A DNA stretch of 64,000 nt from Schizochytrium sp. CCTCC M209059 (lineage: Eukaryota > Sar > Bigyra > Thraustochytrida > Thraustochytriidae): NCBI GenBank assembly GCA_000818945.1, contig KN805405.1:212926-276925 (forward strand), in the 5' to 3' direction. Both the position numbers and the translations under genes were made by a program. How positions within the stretch are numbered: the first letter of the stretch is position 1; each line of letters starts with the position of its first letter. Under the pieces are notes generated by a model. The model was not told where the DNA came from. It ran no database searches and was given only the letters and a program-made list of their open reading frames with translations. Below, piece after piece: positions 21,341 to 32,213 of this stretch.

Positions 21341-24300
21341 ATGGCGGAGATGGCCGTCTTGGACGGCGAGGAGGACGAGGAGCAGAGGACGCCCGAGGAG
21401 GACGAGGTGAGGGCGCTCGAGGAGGACCTCGCGCGGCTGCGCGAGGTGGACGCGCTGCTGGAGCGCGTGAGCAAGGAGCCCGGGTCGAACACGGCAGGCT
21501 ACGTGGAGGGCTCCGAGAGGAACCTCCCCGTGGCGGCGGCAGGGGCCGTGCAGCTCTTTTGCGCGACGCAAGTCCGGCCGGGCCTGGGGAAACTGTTCGC
21601 GTGCTTGACGCCCGCGCCGTCGGGGCGCTCGCAGGCTGGCTCCGTGAACAGCAGCCGCACGTCGCTGCGGAAGAGCTTCTTAAAGCGCAAGTCGCAGAGG
21701 CAATACGCGAGTCCGGAAGAGACCGCCGCCGCGCTCGGGCGGCTTCGCGCGAGCACCTCAGGCGGCTCGAGCCAGCCGCTCGACGCGAACGACTTTTGCG
21801 ACAGATGCGCGTCCCTGCTCGACGAAGACGGCACCTGCGCGCGATGCGGCATCGTGCCGGACGAGACCTCGTCCTCTGGCGACTTGGAGCTCGAAAATAT
21901 GGTTCACTCGCGTCTCTCGGTCTCGCGACGCACGCGCATGCGGCGCGCGACGCTCGCTAAATTCGAGAACGCTGCGCGCCGCCGCGTCAACACAATGGAT
22001 GCTGGCTTTCGTCGACGACTCGAGGAGGCGCGCAAAACGTTTCAGGATGAAAATGCGCAACGCCGGCTCAACCGCGCCAAGACGCTGCGACAAGGGTTTT
22101 TTAGCGGCGAGAGCATGCACGAAATGCTCGATGCCTTCCGCGCCGCGAACATTGAATCTGACGTGTTTTCCGAGCTACGGCGCGAGGAGTCGCCGAGGAG
22201 GCACCATCGCGGGTCCGTTGCCCAGTCGAGCTTTGGCACCGAAGATGTGGTGGACATCCCCGAGGAGGACGAAGAGCTGTACAATCGCGACATTGATGAG
22301 TACCTTGCCGAGTCTCTGGAACGCATGAAGCGCAACAAGGCGCTCATGGCCAAGGGCGAAAAACAGCTTCATGTGGCGAAGATCAAACACATCAAGGTCC
22401 TTCGCAACAACTTGCTCACAGAGCAGGCCAAGCTCATCGCCAATGTCCGCGCGCAGAGCAAAGCTGTCATTAAGGGTCTCCGCAAGCACGTGGCCGAGCT
22501 CAACAAGAGCATCATGAAGAAACTCCGCGAAGAGGACGACGTCGATGGTGAGGACGACGCCAGCGCTGCGGCCAAGGCGTACTCGAGGTCCGTGTCAAGG
22601 GCCGCGGCCGATTCGTCTGGCGGAAGGTCGACCGGTGGCGAGGGCGACGAGGAAGATGAGGATTTCGAGGGGTTCTATGATCAGCATCGCAAGCGCATCA
22701 ACATGGCGCAGCAGCTCTTGCAGCAGCGCTTCGAGGCTCGTCTGGACAGGCTCCAAGAGGAGCTGGCAACGACCATGAGTCATCTCAACGACCTCGAGCT
22801 TGAGCAGTACTATCCCAAGTCGATGAATTGGAAGGTGCGGCTCAATTCGGGCGACGGCATGTTCATTGGCATGCGCGATGTCGACCTCGAGCTTTTGGAT
22901 GCTGACGTGGAAATGATTGGTGGCGCCGAGCTCGGCACGGTGGAAATCAATGTCACCAACATTGAGGCTGTGGTCGGCATCTATCAGTTCTCTATTGATG
23001 GAAGCACCGTGCAGTCCAAGCTGCTGCGCGGTCTCTTGACACCAACTGTGAACCGCCTCGACCTCAACATCAAGGGTACATGGCGCATCAAGCTGCGTTT
23101 CCAAAAGGGCGAGGAAAATGCCGACCATCGGCCCATGTGGATCAAGGAAGGCAGCGAGTTCAAGTTGGAGCTCACAAAACACATGTCCGGCGCCAGTCTC
23201 GTGCGTCTGCCCGATCGTGTTGTGCGCTGGCTCACAACGCAGCTCATCCCACAAGTCATGTCGAACGCGGTCATGCTGAGTTTGCCGACGCGTCTTGGCG
23301 CTTTCTTCAGGAATCCGCCAAACTCCTTGCGCCTTGATGGAAAAATCAAAATGCGCGGCGAGATCCCGCCGCGCGTCTGGACGGCACCCTTGGTTGCGCC
23401 GACGGCGTCTGCCGAATTGGCTCGTCGCGCAATGGGACTCACAAGCGACGAGGCGGTGCTCCTTGACCTTTTGTTGCGAGGTGATCTGGCCACGACGGCA
23501 GGGTTTCATCGCAAGGCCGTCAGCATCTACCGATTGTACAAGTGGCGTCTTCAGTACGCGTCAATTCCCCTCGCTCGCCTGGAAAAAATTCTTGGCGAAG
23601 TCGAGAGCGATAAGAACTTGCAGGCCCACGTAGAAAACGCAGAACTCCTGAGTCCGCCGAGCGGCTGGCTGTTGCAGCTCGTCAACCGTGTCTGCGAGCT
23701 TGCGCGCAAGCCCGTCTCGTTCGACCTTGAAATTCACGGCGTCGAGGCTGACATCAACGTTCAGCAAATGATCGCCATTAGCACCGGCATGTATTTGGAC
23801 GGTCTCGAGCACGAGGCCGAGGTCGCGCTTGGTCGCCGCGCTAAGCTCGCCGCCGAGAAGAAAGTCAACGACGCCAAAGCCAACGTCGCAAACATTGAAC
23901 GCGTCGTGCAAAACACCGCTGCCCTGCTCTCGGACAGAGTGTCTCTGGACTTGCGCGCTGGTCTTACGGGCGGATTGACGTCCGGGATCATCATGATGCA
24001 CATTTCGAACTTTATGGCCCAGCTGCTCCTTCCTGCCGATTTCGAGTGGCAGCAACTCCTTGGTGAGGCGCGGATCACGTCCAGGGGATACAATCTCACC
24101 ATCAAGGGCCAGAGTGGGCCGGGCGAGGAGGAATACACACTCAGCGCCAACCACCAATTTGTTGATCCGGAGGAGTACCCATTCGCGACGCCGCCCGGGG
24201 AGGACGCTCGCGCCACAATCCGGAACCTTCAATTGAATCTCTTTCCCAATGGGGCTCGCTCGGGAACCGTGCGCCTTGCTGCCGAGACTGTCCGTGCTTC

Positions 24301-24763
24301 TCTGTACATGGCCACCTTGGGCGAGGCCACCTTCCCGTTGCCGGACGAAGAGACTGCAACTTTGGCCGGGTCCGTTCATACGAGATCAAGCGTGGGCGAG
24401 CGCGATACTTCCTTTGGCAAGGATGACGAGACGGACGAAAAAGTGGAAGAGCTCTTGCAGCGCTCGCGCACGCTCGTTTCAGGTCTTTGGTCCCGCTATG
24501 AGGCTACGCAGGCCGATCTGCATCCGGAGGCGGAACAGCCAAGACAAATTGAGCACCCGACTCTACCAACGTTCATGACGAGCGAGAACCATGACCTGTT
24601 TTTTGATATCCGGGGTCTCAAGATTGAGGCTGTGCGAGAGACGGGTTCGGACCACAAGGAGACGATTCGGGTCACGGTGCGTCCGAGCTCCGAGGATCTT
24701 GATCCAGGTGTGGTCGTTGCTGCAGCGCACTTGCGCTTCACGCTGTCCGAGGTATTCGACTAA
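21341..24763 (+). CDS. Large coiled-coil protein with Cys4 zinc-ribbon-like motif, unknown function
   Basis: 1140 residues from the ATG at 21341 (an ATG three codons later is equally possible). Features: an acidic N-terminus; a compact CxxC-x9-CxxC zinc-ribbon-like motif (C153, C156, C166, C169; CDRC...CARC); basic helical and coiled-coil segments (~200-480) with an acidic/Ser-rich linker; then an extended region with alternating hydrophobic strands (e.g. VDLELLDADVEMI, GTVEINVTNIEAVVG, LDLNIKGTWRIKL) that could be a tubular lipid-binding (BPI/SMP-like) fold. That last reading is weak. No signal peptide or clear membrane span. The upstream frame from 21203 is Ala/Arg-rich leader translation. 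I do not recognise a named family. Confidence 0.8.
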   Translation: MAEMAVLDGEEDEEQRTPEEDEVRALEEDLARLREVDALLERVSKEPGSNTAGYVEGSERNLPVAAAGAVQLFCATQVRPGLGKLFACLTPAPSGRSQAGSVNSSRTSLRKSFLKRKSQRQYASPEETAAALGRLRASTSGGSSQPLDANDFCDRCASLLDEDGTCARCGIVPDETSSSGDLELENMVHSRLSVSRRTRMRRATLAKFENAARRRVNTMDAGFRRRLEEARKTFQDENAQRRLNRAKTLRQGFFSGESMHEMLDAFRAANIESDVFSELRREESPRRHHRGSVAQSSFGTEDVVDIPEEDEELYNRDIDEYLAESLERMKRNKALMAKGEKQLHVAKIKHIKVLRNNLLTEQAKLIANVRAQSKAVIKGLRKHVAELNKSIMKKLREEDDVDGEDDASAAAKAYSRSVSRAAADSSGGRSTGGEGDEEDEDFEGFYDQHRKRINMAQQLLQQRFEARLDRLQEELATTMSHLNDLELEQYYPKSMNWKVRLNSGDGMFIGMRDVDLELLDADVEMIGGAELGTVEINVTNIEAVVGIYQFSIDGSTVQSKLLRGLLTPTVNRLDLNIKGTWRIKLRFQKGEENADHRPMWIKEGSEFKLELTKHMSGASLVRLPDRVVRWLTTQLIPQVMSNAVMLSLPTRLGAFFRNPPNSLRLDGKIKMRGEIPPRVWTAPLVAPTASAELARRAMGLTSDEAVLLDLLLRGDLATTAGFHRKAVSIYRLYKWRLQYASIPLARLEKILGEVESDKNLQAHVENAELLSPPSGWLLQLVNRVCELARKPVSFDLEIHGVEADINVQQMIAISTGMYLDGLEHEAEVALGRRAKLAAEKKVNDAKANVANIERVVQNTAALLSDRVSLDLRAGLTGGLTSGIIMMHISNFMAQLLLPADFEWQQLLGEARITSRGYNLTIKGQSGPGEEEYTLSANHQFVDPEEYPFATPPGEDARATIRNLQLNLFPNGARSGTVRLAAETVRASLYMATLGEATFPLPDEETATLAGSVHTRSSVGERDTSFGKDDETDEKVEELLQRSRTLVSGLWSRYEATQADLHPEAEQPRQIEHPTLPTFMTSENHDLFFDIRGLKIEAVRETGSDHKETIRVTVRPSSEDLDPGVVVAAAHLRFTLSEVFD

Positions 24764-25610
24764 ATCACCACGAGGCTTTCTTAGCTGGGCAGCAATGTGC
24801 TTCTGTTCGTGGCCTTCACCTTTCCCCCTTTTTTTTCCTTTTTGTCTGTCACTGCCGTCACCATCTTCATTCATCAACATCACCACCAGTTTGTTTTCTC
24901 AAATGTAGAATTTCCGTAAAATTTGATTATAGGGTTCCTTGTGGGGCCTGCGTGCATGCCGACCACAAGTGGCATAGCGGGCGGGCGGGCGGGCGGACGA
25001 GTGAGCGTGTAAACAGAATAGCAAACATTTGCGACAAAGAAAGAGTTCGCTAAAAGAGGCGTTGCGCTTGCTTTACGTTCATCTTTGGCACGAATGAAAG
25101 AGTTCGTCGTCCTCAATCCTTCATGGATTTTGGACGCTTGTCTCGCATTCTACGCACTCTGTTTGCTCGCGTGTCACCACGTGAGCAATGAGCATGTTCT
25201 CCAGAGACGGCCTTGCGAATATGGAATGCTACAGCTCAACTCCTAGAGGAGGAGTTTTCTGAAGAAGAAGGATGAATTTGTGAAGTCGCCCATCCCGGTG
25301 CTGCCCCCATTACCAAGCCGTGGTGGCGCAGGGAAAGTTTTGCAGTAAAAAGCATTGTCAGGATCGATGAAATGGAAAAGAATGAAAAGGAAAGAAAAGG
25401 TGCAGCGAGTTTTCGAACAAGATTCACTCGCGAACTTGAGCACCAAATTATTGCTCACACAGAACGTTGCGTATTTCTCTCAAAACACAACGTGTTGCTG
25501 CTTCTGCGTGGTGAAATGTGGTGTGGTGAGTCTGTCGGTGCGTCTGTTGCGTGCGAGTCTGGCCGTACGGTTCGCCGAGCTGATAGCAAGCCAGTGTGTC
25601 AGCCAGCTGG
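24764..25610. other. Convergent intergenic region
   Basis: 3' flanks of the coiled-coil gene (+) and the zinc-finger-like gene (-). A GGGC repeat lies near 24978-24998. Nothing else recognisable. Confidence 0.6.
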
Positions 25611-27284
25611 CTACTCTGTCGGGAGAAGGACCGCCTGCGACAAGCTGGCGCAGTCCTTGACGGGGAGAAATTCGCAAATCCGCATGGCCACAACAACAGG
25701 AATGTTCTCGAAGCGCGAAGGGCAAGGCCCGCGCGTAGCACGAAGGTCGCACGCGGCAGTATTCGCACGAGAAATGGGCTGTGAAGCGAAAGTTCGGTTC
25801 TCACTGCTCCCAGCAGCCTCGAGACACTTTGGACTGGCTGCGGCGACACCACTCGCAATCGGCGCAAAGCGTCGTGCATCAGCATTTTCAGCAGCAAGGT
25901 TGGTTGGGGAGGATTTATTCCGAGGCGTCGCAGACATAGACGACGTGCGGAAACCAGGCGGCGCAAAGCCCGCAAAGTTAGTTGGTGTGCGCTTGACACG
26001 CCCTTGTTGAACGCGCAGCGCATTTCCCGGGGCGTTGGCCTGATTGAGCACAAGAGGCACAGATGGCGTGAACGCCCCAGCAGCTGCCACGGGGTCGGCG
26101 CTGGAAGAGTAGCTGCCTCCGATGACCTTGGGGTTCAAGCCCAGGCCAGGCGCAGCACCAGCGGATGTAGGCGAAGAGACCTTGCCAGCCACGGCAGCAA
26201 GGCCAGAAGACGAAGAGGGATGAGCGAGTGGGTCACCAAACTCAAAGGCGTGCTCATCGCCCATGGGAGACGATTGCGGCGTTGTGTCAGGCGTAGCTGT
26301 GACAGAAGAGATGGATCCCACTGATGTGTAGTCTTCCGGGTCCATACTAGCAGCTGAGACGGGGCTGTGCAGAGATGAAAAGACGCCGCTGCGCAGCGTG
26401 GGCATGACGATGCCCATTCCTCTACCACTGCTGCTGCCACTGCTGCTGCTGCTGGGGGTAAAGCCTTGGACTGCGCGCATCCGTGCAGCCAAGACGGCTG
26501 CTGAAGGTGGAGCCGGCGCAAGAGAAAAGTCATCTTCGACACCGGTACCATTGCCATCACCGTCGGTATGAAATCTTAGTTCGCCGGCCCGAGGACCATG
26601 ACGCTGCACTTGGGTATCAACATGCGGCCTGTCAACGTTGGGCCCGTTCCAGTGCGGGCGGCGAACGACCGCAGGGTCATCTTCATGAGAGCTCGTAAGA
26701 GCTTCCGAAGAGTTCACGCGTTCGGGTTTCGGAATGAGCAAGTCCGCCTGAGTGCGGGGCGCCCGGCCCGACAAAAGCGTAGGCGGCGGCGGGGGAAGTC
26801 CCCCGCTCGGGCGCACCTCTGGCGAGGAAGATGGGGGAACTGAGGTGACCTCGGGACGCGAAAACGACAACGAGCTTGTCCCCGTGGGAGTCGGTGTCCT
26901 CAGCGTGTTACGAGGCGTAACGGGTGGGGTGACCGATGGTGTGACATTTCCGCTGCTGGCTGTGGGCGTGACGGGCTCGCTGTTGGAGACATACTTTGAG
27001 ATTTTTTGCAACTCTCTTCGGCCCTCGGGCGTAGTGGTGAGTTTGAAGAGATCTTCGTCATTGCTGGCCTCGGCTGTGCGTACATGGTTGAGGCATTGGC
27101 TCCAGTTCGGGAAGAGCTCGTTGCATGCGCGGCAATAATACTTGGGCACGGAGCCGCCGCCACCTCCACCACCTCCGCCGCCGCCTCCATTCGTACCTCC
27201 GCTCCGCGGTGAGGGTTGCGTGGGATTCTCTACAATTTTGCTCGGTTTCTGGCTGCTTGGTGCCACCTTGCGGGAGCGACCCAT
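25611..27284 (-). CDS. Low-complexity protein with a zinc-finger-like motif, unknown function
   Basis: 557 residues from the ATG at 27284 (595 if the in-frame ATG at 27398 is used; the extra 38 residues are Gln/Glu-rich). A Gly run is followed by one C2H2-like element, YYCRACNELFPNWSQCLNHV, which lacks an obvious second His and so may be degenerate or use another ligand. The rest is Ser/Thr/Pro-rich, with many SP and TP sites, predicted disordered. This is compatible with a nuclear regulatory protein; no specific function is inferred. The intronless frame and consistent composition support coding. Confidence 0.65.
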   Translation of the reverse strand: MGRSRKVAPSSQKPSKIVENPTQPSPRSGGTNGGGGGGGGGGGGSVPKYYCRACNELFPNWSQCLNHVRTAEASNDEDLFKLTTTPEGRRELQKISKYVSNSEPVTPTASSGNVTPSVTPPVTPRNTLRTPTPTGTSSLSFSRPEVTSVPPSSSPEVRPSGGLPPPPPTLLSGRAPRTQADLLIPKPERVNSSEALTSSHEDDPAVVRRPHWNGPNVDRPHVDTQVQRHGPRAGELRFHTDGDGNGTGVEDDFSLAPAPPSAAVLAARMRAVQGFTPSSSSSGSSSGRGMGIVMPTLRSGVFSSLHSPVSAASMDPEDYTSVGSISSVTATPDTTPQSSPMGDEHAFEFGDPLAHPSSSSGLAAVAGKVSSPTSAGAAPGLGLNPKVIGGSYSSSADPVAAAGAFTPSVPLVLNQANAPGNALRVQQGRVKRTPTNFAGFAPPGFRTSSMSATPRNKSSPTNLAAENADARRFAPIASGVAAASPKCLEAAGSSENRTFASQPISRANTAACDLRATRGPCPSRFENIPVVVAMRICEFLPVKDCASLSQAVLLPTE

Positions 27285-27791
27285 CGCTTCAGTCGTATCT
27301 TTTGCACTCGCGAGCTCCTCTTGTTGTTGTTCTTGTTGACGTCCGGCTTCCTGCTGTTGCAGTCTTTCGGCCAGGCTCTCGCGGCTCGCGGACCACATCC
27401 AAATGCGCCAGGGCCGTCAAAACCCCTCTTGCCGCCCCGGACGCCGCCACAAGGGCGCGTGCGTCCTTTCGTGAGGTTTTCTTTTCTCGCGGTGATCGCG
27501 GTACAACGTGCAAACCTGCCAGCGTCGTCCACGCTGCTGCTCCCGCGAATGCAGCCAGGGGCTGTCGGAGCGCGACGTGACGTTTGCCAGGATGTCTGCT
27601 CCCCCCTACGAGACAGAACGAGACGAGACGAGACGAGACGAGACAACAAGACGAGGCCAGGCCAAGCAAACTAAGCGAACCTGCGAGCCTCGCACGCTCG
27701 CTCACTCACTCAGCTCGCTCCGCCGCCAAGAGCAGCGCCTCCTCGGGCCTCGGGCCGCGCGAGATCGCGGCGGCGCGGGCAAGCAAGGCCA
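27285..27791. other. Upstream flank of the zinc-finger-like gene, to assembly gap
   Basis: 5' flank with ACGAG/GACGA pentanucleotide repeats (about 27607-27645) and CTCG/CTCA runs (about 27695-27722). No gene is supported. Confidence 0.5.
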
Positions 27792-28275
27792 NNNNNNNNN
27801 NNNNNNNNNNNNNNNNNNNNNNNNNNNNNNNNNNNNNNNNNNNNNNNNNNNNNNNNNNNNNNNNNNNNNNNNNNNNNNNNNNNNNNNNNNNNNNNNNNNN
27901 NNNNNNNNNNNNNNNNNNNNNNNNNNNNNNNNNNNNNNNNNNNNNNNNNNNNNNNNNNNNNNNNNNNNNNNNNNNNNNNNNNNNNNNNNNNNNNNNNNNN
28001 NNNNNNNNNNNNNNNNNNNNNNNNNNNNNNNNNNNNNNNNNNNNNNNNNNNNNNNNNNNNNNNNNNNNNNNNNNNNNNNNNNNNNNNNNNNNNNNNNNNN
28101 NNNNNNNNNNNNNNNNNNNNNNNNNNNNNNNNNNNNNNNNNNNNNNNNNNNNNNNNNNNNNNNNNNNNNNNNNNNNNNNNNNNNNNNNNNNNNNNNNNNN
28201 NNNNNNNNNNNNNNNNNNNNNNNNNNNNNNNNNNNNNNNNNNNNNNNNNNNNNNNNNNNNNNNNNNNNNNNNNNN
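27792..28275. other. Assembly gap (484 N)
   Basis: A run of N. Long frames reported across it are artefacts. By comparison with the second copy at 31476-31775, the gap probably hides the left part of the GC-rich repeat described next. Confidence 0.99.
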
Positions 28276-28726
28276 AGGGGGGATTTGGACGATGCAGCTG
28301 CCCGCCGCGCCAGGCAGATCGACCCGGGCGACGAGACCGACCCCGAGCGGAGCGCGCGCCGCCCCGCCTGCCTCCCGCCTGCCTCCCGCGCGTCGCGCTC
28401 AAGCACGCACGCAGCCGTGCCGCAGGCGTCGGCCTCGCGCGGCGTCGCGGCTCTGCTCTGCCCCGCTCTGCTCTGCTCTGTTCTGCTCCGCCGCGCGGGC
28501 TCGAGGCGGGCTGGGCTGGGCTCGCCTGCCTCGCCTGCCTGCCTGCCTCTGCCCGCGCCGCAAGTGGGCTATGGCGCCGCGCGCAAGTCGGCTATGGCGC
28601 CCCGCGCAAGTGGGGAATGCCGCCGCGCAAGTCGGCCCCGCCGCGCCCCGGGCCCCCGTTCCGCGCGTTCCAACCGCGCGGCCGCCCCGCCCTGCTTGCA
28701 AATAGCGGACCGCGCCGCCGTTCTTT
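28276..28726. repeat. GC-rich dispersed repeat R, copy 1 (left part in gap)
   Basis: Aligns closely with 31779-32207 (shared landmarks: GATTTGGACGATGCAGCTGC, CTCTG reiterations, GGGCTATGGCGCCGCGCGCAAG, GCTTGCAAATAGCGGACCGC). It includes tandem CTCTG units and two AAGTNGGCTATGGCGCC units. It has no convincing coding frame. Copies diverge after the TTCTTTT at the right end. Confidence 0.85.
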
Positions 28727-29163
28727 TGTACGTTCCGCGCGCGTTCCGGGGATGTGACGCGGCCCGCGAAGCCCCCCCCGAGGGAAAAAAACGAGCTGTG
28801 GGGCTAGTCACTAAACGGCGCGCGTCGGGCGGGAGAGGGAGGATCACTGCATCTGAGAAGCTCTGCATGATGCGCAGTGTATATGAGAGGAGGGGGGCAT
28901 GAGTTTAAGGATGAGGCAATGGGGGGAGAAAGACTGGGGCACAGAATGCGAGTGGAGGAGGAAGAAATGGAAGCATGTCTCTGATACTTGAAAAGTTAGT
29001 GGGGTTGGTTGGGGACTGAAAATGGATGGGGCGGAAAGCTATTTGTGACGGCGGGGTGGGGAAAGGCCAGTCGATAGGACGTGTCAAGGGTGTCTAGTGT
29101 AGATAGCCACGTGCGCACTGACGCTGCCCCAAAGGTGGGTTAAAACTTACAAGAACTGTATAT
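28727..29163. other. Unique spacer between repeat R and ABC copy A
   Basis: About 430 bp present only here; in the second unit R abuts the ABC 3' flank directly. AT-richer than R; no gene is seen. Confidence 0.6.
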
Positions 29164-31475
29164 ACGATGTTATTAATGCAGTCAATGTCTGGGTCTGGTG
29201 AGGAAAGCACGTTCCCCAGCGCGTGCCCCAACAGTTGTAGCCAAGGATATACCAGATAGTCAAGAATAAATGCTACTAACGATTGCGCTTGATTCGTTCG
29301 ACATCAGCGATGATGCGCAAAAGGCCTTGCTGGCAGATTTTCATTTCACTTCGACTTTCAAAAGACTAATTGACATCACATTATGATAATCAGCGGTATC
29401 GTAGCAGTTGTATCAGCTGCCGCATGATTTTGCCATTTTTACATTCTTGCGGCTCTGCTTGGTGCTCTGCTTGGTGCTCTGCTTCTACTATTGCTTCTGC
29501 TCTGCGCTGCTCAGTGAAGCAAGCTTTCTTTCTGTCAGGCCGCTCGACCCCATATTCCAGCAGAAAGAGGGGGGGCGGCAGGGCGCTGCTTCCCAAGTCT
29601 AGTACGTAAGACTTGCAAGATACATGTCCACCGACAGAATAGCATCTTGCTCGCCGCGCTGCAGCTTGTTCAAGTCCAAGACCTGTGTACAAAGATCCTG
29701 CACGGTGTCATGACTGTGGGTAATGACAAGGACAGTCTTGTCCTGCAGAAAGTCCTTGAGCGATCTCGTCACGACTGCCCGCATGACCGGATCCAGGGCG
29801 CTCATGCACTCATCCAAGAGCACATACCAAACGTGCTCGCGACAGAGCAGGCGCGCCATTTGCAGGCGCTGAGCCTGGCCTCCGCTTACCATGCGCTCCG
29901 AGGTCAGCTCTGTGTCGAGACCTTGGCGCAGCGAATGGACCCATGCATCGAGACCCAGCTGCTCGAGAACAGCCCAAATTTTAGCATTGTCGGGAGGGCT
30001 CGCGTTGCCATACCAAATGTTGTCGCGGATGCTCCGCGCAAAGAGCTTGGACTCCTGACTGACATAGCCAAGAGACGCGCGGATTGTGTGCTGGGTGGAC
30101 TCATCGAGACGAAGACCACCAAACCGGATTTGGCCAAGGTACGGAAGAAGACCGGACGCCGCGCGAAACAACGTCGACTTGCCCCCGCCACTTTCTGCCA
30201 CGATGGCCATCGTGGCACCATGGGGAATCGTAAAGGAGATGTTGGAAACCGCGGGGCGATCGGTCTGGGGATACTGCACCGTAACCTGATAGAATTCGAG
30301 CGAGCCAGGGCGCACGCAAACATCATCGCTGGCCACGTCATCATCAAAGTGTCCGTCTCGAGGCTTATAATTTGTTCGGAGCGCTCGTTGCACAGTGTTG
30401 AGCGCAATTTGGTATGCTGTGTCGCTCTCACTCGTGAGTGCGATACGGTTGAAGCTCTTGTGACTCTCCTCGAGGAGAAGAACAAACGCCATGAGAGAAA
30501 ATAGTGTGTTGACGGCCTCAGCAAAACCCTCTTCTGCGTCAACGAGCGATCGCGCGTAGAGCATCGTCGCAATAGGCATGACGATCATGATAAAGATCAC
30601 GACAAAGGTGGTCAGAAAAAAAATGTCGAGATATGCTGGCGTCCAACGAAGATGCTGGAAATTCCTTGGTTTGAAGCAAGTTCTTCTCGACGCTGTTCAT
30701 GTTGTGCATTGCTACAATGTCTGCATTGCGAAGTATGTCGAGAATCAGCTCATTCACGTCTTGAATGTACGCCTTGCGGCGAGTGTTTGGTTCCTTGAGA
30801 AGATAAGATCGCATAAAGAACTCTGCAAATAGCACACAAACTACAAAGGCAAGAGCGAGCAGCATGAGCTCCCAGAAGAGCACCATGCAGACGATTATGA
30901 CCATGCCGATATTGTACTTTTCTCCCATGCGCTGGAACTTGGTCCGTGCCTCGTACTCGAAAAGAACTGAGATGTGCTCAAGGATAATGGCCGGGCTCTC
31001 GTTTTGGGCTTGCTGCAAATGTGAATTGAGAGTCGAGTCGAGCAGCGACATGCGCCGTTTACGTGCCATCTTGCTTGCAAGATTCAGTGCAGCGCTTTGG
31101 CTATACGCAGCACCAAGAGCTACCGGTATCATGGACAGCAGAGCGATGATGATGATGATGTCGAAGTCTACGGCATCGAGAAACAGCGCTTCGAGCAAGG
31201 GAGAGGTGACTGTCCCCAAGATGCCATCGCTGGCACCCTCCCGCTCTTCGACGCTGACAAAGAGCTTGCGAAGCAGAACTGCGAATAGCCACTTGACAAT
31301 AATGTCGAAAAAACTTGAAATCACGTGTGAAGCGAGAATGAAAGTCACATCCCATCCGGTGGTCTTGCAGCATGAGGTTTTATCCCTTCGATAGGAGCTA
31401 TTCGCCTCATTTGCATAATCTAAATTTGCCTCTTCCAAAGAGTGTTCCATGGAGCTCGCAGTCAGGCTCTCTACA
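29164..31475. repeat. Recent segmental duplication, unit A
   Basis: Near-identical to 32214-34525: same ABC gene plus ~430 bp of its 3' flank. Homology starts at GATGTTATTAATG and stops abruptly at the TCTCTACAG at ~31475, where unit A is joined to repeat R and unit B continues into its own 5' end. Confidence 0.93.
29599..31475 (-). pseudogene. ABC half-transporter copy A, 5'-truncated and frameshifted
   Basis: Dead or dying copy of the neighbour B. Three lesions are visible. (1) An extra C at ~30627, after a run of eight A, shifts frame within a membrane segment; the product divides into an N-terminal frame (to 30539) and a C-terminal frame (from 30600) that still holds an intact NBD: Walker A AESGGGKST, VSGGQ, LLDE and THSHDT. 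(2) The position matching the internal MTASSME Met of B is CTG here. (3) The first ~26 codons and promoter are replaced by repeat R. The next ATG is at 31450. It ends ...MYLASLTY then stop, the likely ancestral end. The 1-bp insertion could be a sequencing error; the truncated 5' end is not easily explained that way. Confidence 0.85.
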
Positions 31476-32207
31476 GCTCGAGCCGCGACGGGGCAGGGTG
31501 GCCGGATGGAGTTTGGGTTGAGCTGAGCTGAGTTGGCTGCAGCGATGAGGGAGGGAGCGAGGGAGCAAGGGAGCGAGGGATGGCGGGATGCAGCTCGATG
31601 GCCGGGCTCGCGCTGGCTGGCTGCGCCGCCACGCCTCCCGGCGTGCGTGCGCGGCCGGCCGGTCGCTCGCTCCGTTGGTCGCCCGCTCGCTCGCGGCGGC
31701 CTGAGCGGGCGCGAGCGCAAAAGCGCTCGCTCGCGTCGGGGGGCTCGTCCGCGCGGCTGGGGATGGGGATCGAGATGGGGGATTTGGACGATGCAGCTGC
31801 CCGCCGCGCCAGGCAGATCGACCCGGGCGACGAGACCGACCCCGAGCGGGGCGCGCGCCGCCCCGCCTGCCTCCCGCCTGCCTCCCGCGCGTCACGCTCA
31901 CGCACGCACGCAGCCGTGCCGCTGGCGTCGGCCTCGCGCGGCGTCGCGGCTCTGCTCTGCCCCGCTCTGCTCTGCTCTGCTCTGCTCCGCCACGCGGGCT
32001 AGGCTGGGCTCGCCTGCCTCACCTGCCTCTGCACGCGCTGCAAGTGGGCTATGGCGCCGCGCGCAAGTCGGCTATGGCGCCCCGCGCAAGTGGTGAATGC
32101 TGCCGCGGAAGTCGGCCTCGCCGTGCCCCGCGCCCCCGTTCCGCGCGTTCCAACCGCGCCGCCGCCCCGCCCTGCTTGCAAATAGCGGACCGCGCCGCCG
32201 TTCTTTT
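31476..32207. repeat. GC-rich dispersed repeat R, copy 2
   Basis: 732 bp, very GC-rich, lying between the truncated 5' end of ABC copy A and the 3' flank of copy B. Its right 430 bp match 28276-28726. The left 300 bp (AGCTGAGCTGAG and GGGAGCGA reiterations) would fall in the assembly gap of copy 1. Its sharp borders mark the tandem-duplication junction. Confidence 0.85.
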
Positions 32208-32213
32208 ATACCA

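Noticed and set aside
27508..28902. Frames running through the N gap
   Set aside because: They rely on unknown bases and GC-rich repeat R; no family signal.
31476..32207. Repeat R as a transposable element
   Set aside because: No terminal inverted repeats, target-site duplications or transposase are visible; duplication junction explains it as well. Left as an unclassified repeat.
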